Positions 10,625-12,957 of a DNA stretch of 12,957 bases are shown in pieces. A program made the translations under genes and the position numbers. The DNA comes from Candidatus Nomurabacteria bacterium (GTDB lineage: Bacteria; Patescibacteriota; Minisyncoccia; Phycocordibacterales; UBA9973): NCBI GenBank assembly GCA_023267415.1, contig JAHFNM010000020.1:1-12957 (forward strand). Direction: 5' to 3'. The notes beneath the pieces were generated by a model. The model was not told the DNA's origin. It saw only the letters and a program-made list of their open reading frames with translations, and made no database searches. Numbering within the stretch: the stretch's first letter is position 1; every line of letters starts with the position of its first letter.

Positions 10625-12355
10625 ATGCAATCCGAGGAAATACGCAGCCGATTCCTGGCTTTTTTTGAAAAACGCGGCCACGCGATTATTCCGTCCGCTC
10701 CGCTTGTGCCGCTGAACGATCCCTCTGTGCTTTTTAATACTGCCGGCATGCAGCCGCTCGTACCGTACCTGCTCGGTCAAAAGCATCCGCAAGGATCGCG
10801 TATTGCCGATGTGCAGAAATGCGTCCGCACTGGCGACCTCGATGATATCGGTGACAACCGCCACCTCTCATTCTTCGAAATGATGGGCAATTGGTCGCTC
10901 GGCGATTATTTCAAAGAAGACGCTATTAAGTGGAGCTACGAATTCTTGACCTCAAAAGAAGAGGGACTTGGACTTGATGTATCTCGTTTGTACTTTACTG
11001 TATTCGAAGGCGATGAGAATGCGCCATACGACCAGGAATCAAAAGATTTGTGGATGAGTCTCGGAGTTCCGGAGCATCGCATCTATGCGCTGGGATCTGA
11101 GGACAATTGGTGGAGTCCCGGAGACAATGGTCCGTGTGGCCCATGCAGCGAAATGTTCTATGACATGACCGGCACTGTAGGTGATCTTTCGAAAGAAGGA
11201 TTTTTGCAGGCCATCAAAGACGAATCTGTCATCGAAATTTGGAATGACGTGTTCATGGAGTATGAAAAGATGGATGGCAAGGTCATCGGCAAACTCGCGC
11301 AGAAAAATGTGGACACCGGCGCCGGTCTTGAACGCATCACTGCTGTCATGCAGGGAAAGCAGACTGCGTATGATACGGATATATTCGCCGATATCATCAA
11401 TTGCGTTCCGGAATTTGTTTCTGAAAACAAACGGAGGATCATCGCAGACCATGTCCGCACTTCAGTATTTTTGATTTCAGACGGAGTCGTTCCTTCAAAC
11501 AAAGAACGAGGATACGTACTTCGCAGATTGATGCGCCGAGCCGTAATGCTCATTCGGGGCTATGAGACGACGACCGGAGGATTTTTGACGATCGCCGGCA
11601 AGGTCATCGATAAATGTAATGCAATCTATCCAAACTTGGATCGCGAGGTGGTCTTTCCGATAATTCGAGATGAGATCGAACAGTTTGAAAAAACACTCAG
11701 CCAAGGATTGAAAGAATTTGAAAAAGGAGAAGACGCATTCGTGCTTGCGACCACGTATGGATTTCCGATTGAATTGACTCTCGAGCTCGCAAAAGAATCC
11801 GGCCGCACTATCGATATGGAAGACTTCAAGGCAAAAATGGCCGAACACCAGAAGCTTTCGCAGACTGCATCAGCCGGAATGTTTAAGGGAGGTCTGGCCA
11901 ATCACAACGAAAAGACCATTCGCCTGCACACTGCGCATCACCTGCTTCTCTCTGCACTGCAGGAAGTGCTTGGGAAAGAAGTAAAGCAGCGGGGAAGTAA
12001 TATTACGGAGGAACGTCTGCGTATCGACTTTGCTTTTGACCGCAAGATGACAGATGAGGAAAAGAAAAAAGTGGAAGATATTGTGAATGACCGCATCCAA
12101 GCCGGCCTGAACGTCGTTCGTCGAGAAATGCCTCGCGCCGAAGCCGAAACGATCGGTGCCGAGATGGAATTCGGAGTCAAATATCCCGACGTCGTTTCCG
12201 TATACTTTATCGAAGACAAGGAGGGGAATGCCGTATCAAAAGAATTCTGTGGCGGCCCGCATGTATCAAACACTTCCGAACTTGGCGTATTCAAGATCCA
12301 AAAGGAAGAAGCCTCATCACAAGGCGTGCGACGAATCAAAGCGGTGCTTTCATAA
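10625..12355 (+). CDS. alaS: Alanyl-tRNA synthetase, short form
   Basis: 576 residues from ATG 10625; the in-frame TTG at 10607 lies on the promoter. The class II catalytic core is complete: FNTAGMQPL (37-45), DNRHLSFFEMMGNWSLGDYF (77-96), NWWSPGDNGPCGPCSE (161-176) and DTGAGLER (230-237). The editing (SAD) part follows with zinc ligands HTAHH (H435, H439) and CGGPH (C542, H546), ending QGVRRIKAVLS. Typical bacterial enzymes have about 875 residues. Two parts are missing: the beta-barrel segment before the editing HxxxH (here GMFKGGLANHNEKTIRLH joins the domains directly) and the entire C-terminal oligomerisation/C-Ala region. The stop is followed at once by a strong terminator, so this is a natural end, not a truncation. 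It charges tRNA(Ala) and should still clear Ser/Gly mischarging. Confidence 0.96.
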   Translation: MQSEEIRSRFLAFFEKRGHAIIPSAPLVPLNDPSVLFNTAGMQPLVPYLLGQKHPQGSRIADVQKCVRTGDLDDIGDNRHLSFFEMMGNWSLGDYFKEDAIKWSYEFLTSKEEGLGLDVSRLYFTVFEGDENAPYDQESKDLWMSLGVPEHRIYALGSEDNWWSPGDNGPCGPCSEMFYDMTGTVGDLSKEGFLQAIKDESVIEIWNDVFMEYEKMDGKVIGKLAQKNVDTGAGLERITAVMQGKQTAYDTDIFADIINCVPEFVSENKRRIIADHVRTSVFLISDGVVPSNKERGYVLRRLMRRAVMLIRGYETTTGGFLTIAGKVIDKCNAIYPNLDREVVFPIIRDEIEQFEKTLSQGLKEFEKGEDAFVLATTYGFPIELTLELAKESGRTIDMEDFKAKMAEHQKLSQTASAGMFKGGLANHNEKTIRLHTAHHLLLSALQEVLGKEVKQRGSNITEERLRIDFAFDRKMTDEEKKKVEDIVNDRIQAGLNVVRREMPRAEAETIGAEMEFGVKYPDVVSVYFIEDKEGNAVSKEFCGGPHVSNTSELGVFKIQKEEASSQGVRRIKAVLS

Positions 12356-12390
12356 AAAATGGATGAGCCAGAGGCTCATCCATTTTTTTT
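12354..12390. terminator. alaS terminator
   Basis: Perfect stem of 16 bp: a six-A run plus TGGATGAGCC (12354-12369) with GGCTCATCCA plus T-run (12373-12390) around AGA. The A-run overlaps the alaS stop codon. Confidence 0.92.
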
Positions 12391-12416
12391 GTTTGTGTAC
12401 TGTATGCACGATACGT

Positions 12417-12422
12417 TATAAT
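12417..12422 (+). promoter_or_regulatory. -10 box of the FtsA/PilM-like gene
   Basis: Consensus TATAAT ends exactly 6 nt before the ATG at 12429. TTGTGT (12393-12398) at 18 bp spacing is a weak -35 candidate. A leaderless message is predicted. Confidence 0.65.
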
Positions 12423-12428
12423 GTATTC

Positions 12429-12957
12429 ATGAGTATCTTCTCTTTCTTCTCCCCAAAGAAAAAAAACGAACGTGTACTTGTTCTCCATATCGGATCAGGA
12501 TCCGTGATGGGTACAATGGTAATGAATGACGGGACGAAGACCGCGATGAACGCCTCGGCTTCGATCGACATTCCCGTGCTTGTCGACCTGACCCTCGAAC
12601 GCTTCGAGCTGGAAATGAAAAAGGCACTTGAACAGACGCTTGCAACGCTGGCAGCAGCTTCACTTCCATCACCGGACCGCATTGCGGTGTATTTTGCTTC
12701 GCCTTGGTACGCCTCGCAAGTGCGCAACGCGAAAATGTCTCGCCCGACGCCGTTTGTGGTATCAAAGACCTTGGTAGACGACATGATCGCCAAAGAGCTC
12801 AAGGCCTTTGAAGACGAGGAGATCGCGGAAACCAAAAGCACGTCCGCCGCACTTCGCGGAATTGATTCGAAAGTGGTCCAAGTGAAGCTGAACGAATATC
12901 CGCACAACGACCCGATCGGCATGTCGACACGCGAATTGGAGCTTTCCATATTTGTTT
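12429..12957 (+). CDS. Actin-like ATPase (FtsA/PilM-like), N-terminal part
   Basis: The first 176 codons are present and the frame is still open at the window edge. It begins MSIFSFFSPKKKNERVLVLHIGSGSVMGTMV; the HIGSGSV strand-loop resembles the phosphate 1 loop of the actin/FtsA/PilM fold (DIGSSSVK in PilM). A helix LERFELEMKKALEQTLATLA and the strand RIAVYFASPWYASQVRN fit the next secondary structures, similar to PilM/FtsA proteins that scaffold type IV pilus or divisome complexes on the inner face of the membrane. The usual Asp of the loop is His here, so ATPase activity is uncertain. The match is by pattern only, and the rest of the gene is needed to decide. It has a TATAAT box 6 nt before the start and its own unit after the alaS terminator. 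Confidence 0.6.
   Translation, partial: MSIFSFFSPKKKNERVLVLHIGSGSVMGTMVMNDGTKTAMNASASIDIPVLVDLTLERFELEMKKALEQTLATLAAASLPSPDRIAVYFASPWYASQVRNAKMSRPTPFVVSKTLVDDMIAKELKAFEDEEIAETKSTSAALRGIDSKVVQVKLNEYPHNDPIGMSTRELELSIFV

Noticed and set aside
12416..12949. 177-codon minus-strand frame opposite the FtsA/PilM-like gene
   Set aside because: Serine-rich shadow of the plus-strand gene; the plus strand has a promoter, a start and a plausible fold.

Overview
The window looks like a piece of a Patescibacteria (Candidate Phyla Radiation, Parcubacteria-like) chromosome. The reasons are compact single-copy housekeeping genes in short, frequently alternating transcription units, an alanyl-tRNA synthetase of only 576 residues, a short Obg GTPase without an OCT tail, a one-membrane-span FtsB/DivIC-like protein, and very short intergenic spaces with few Shine-Dalgarno sequences. 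The lineage call is an inference from gene content and style; no rRNA marker is present.

Layout. 1-198 is the 3' end of lepA (elongation factor 4). 199-611 holds a long hairpin, a bidirectional terminator and a 38-residue membrane peptide gene on the minus strand. An ftsB/divIC-like gene (612-1004, +) then runs toward rmuC (1088-2128, -), with a 68-bp palindromic repeat between them. A 55-residue membrane protein gene (2211-2378, +) converges on an ExoX-like exonuclease gene (2422-3144, -). From 3286 a plus-strand cluster runs yqeY, a PF04020 membrane protein, a DedA-like protein and a MYG1-family hydrolase; second and third copies of the repeat lie just before yqeY and just before MYG1. An unrecognised 175-residue gene (5766-6293, -) is divergent from obg (6382-7410, +), which is followed by a DnaQ-like exonuclease and mnmA. 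The mnmA reading frame contains a fourth, in-frame copy of the repeat. After mnmA come a secreted protein with two GxxH motifs (TIKI/TraB-like), an mgtC-family gene, a short transcription unit bracketed by terminators, alaS, and the 5' end of an FtsA/PilM-like gene cut by the window edge.

Most genes serve translation (lepA, yqeY, obg, mnmA, alaS), DNA maintenance (rmuC, two DEDDh exonucleases) or the envelope (ftsB, DedA, PF04020 protein, MgtC). No defence system, CRISPR array, transposase or biosynthetic cluster is visible.

Three things stand out. First, a family of 68-79 bp cloverleaf-like palindromes whose stems covary; one copy is 69 bp, begins and ends on codon boundaries and adds 23 residues to MnmA. 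Second, a recurrent promoter layout in which the -10 hexamer ends exactly 6 nt before the start codon, predicting leaderless mRNAs for six genes on both strands. Third, the orphan or accessory genes instead carry TTGACA-type -35 boxes and short leaders.
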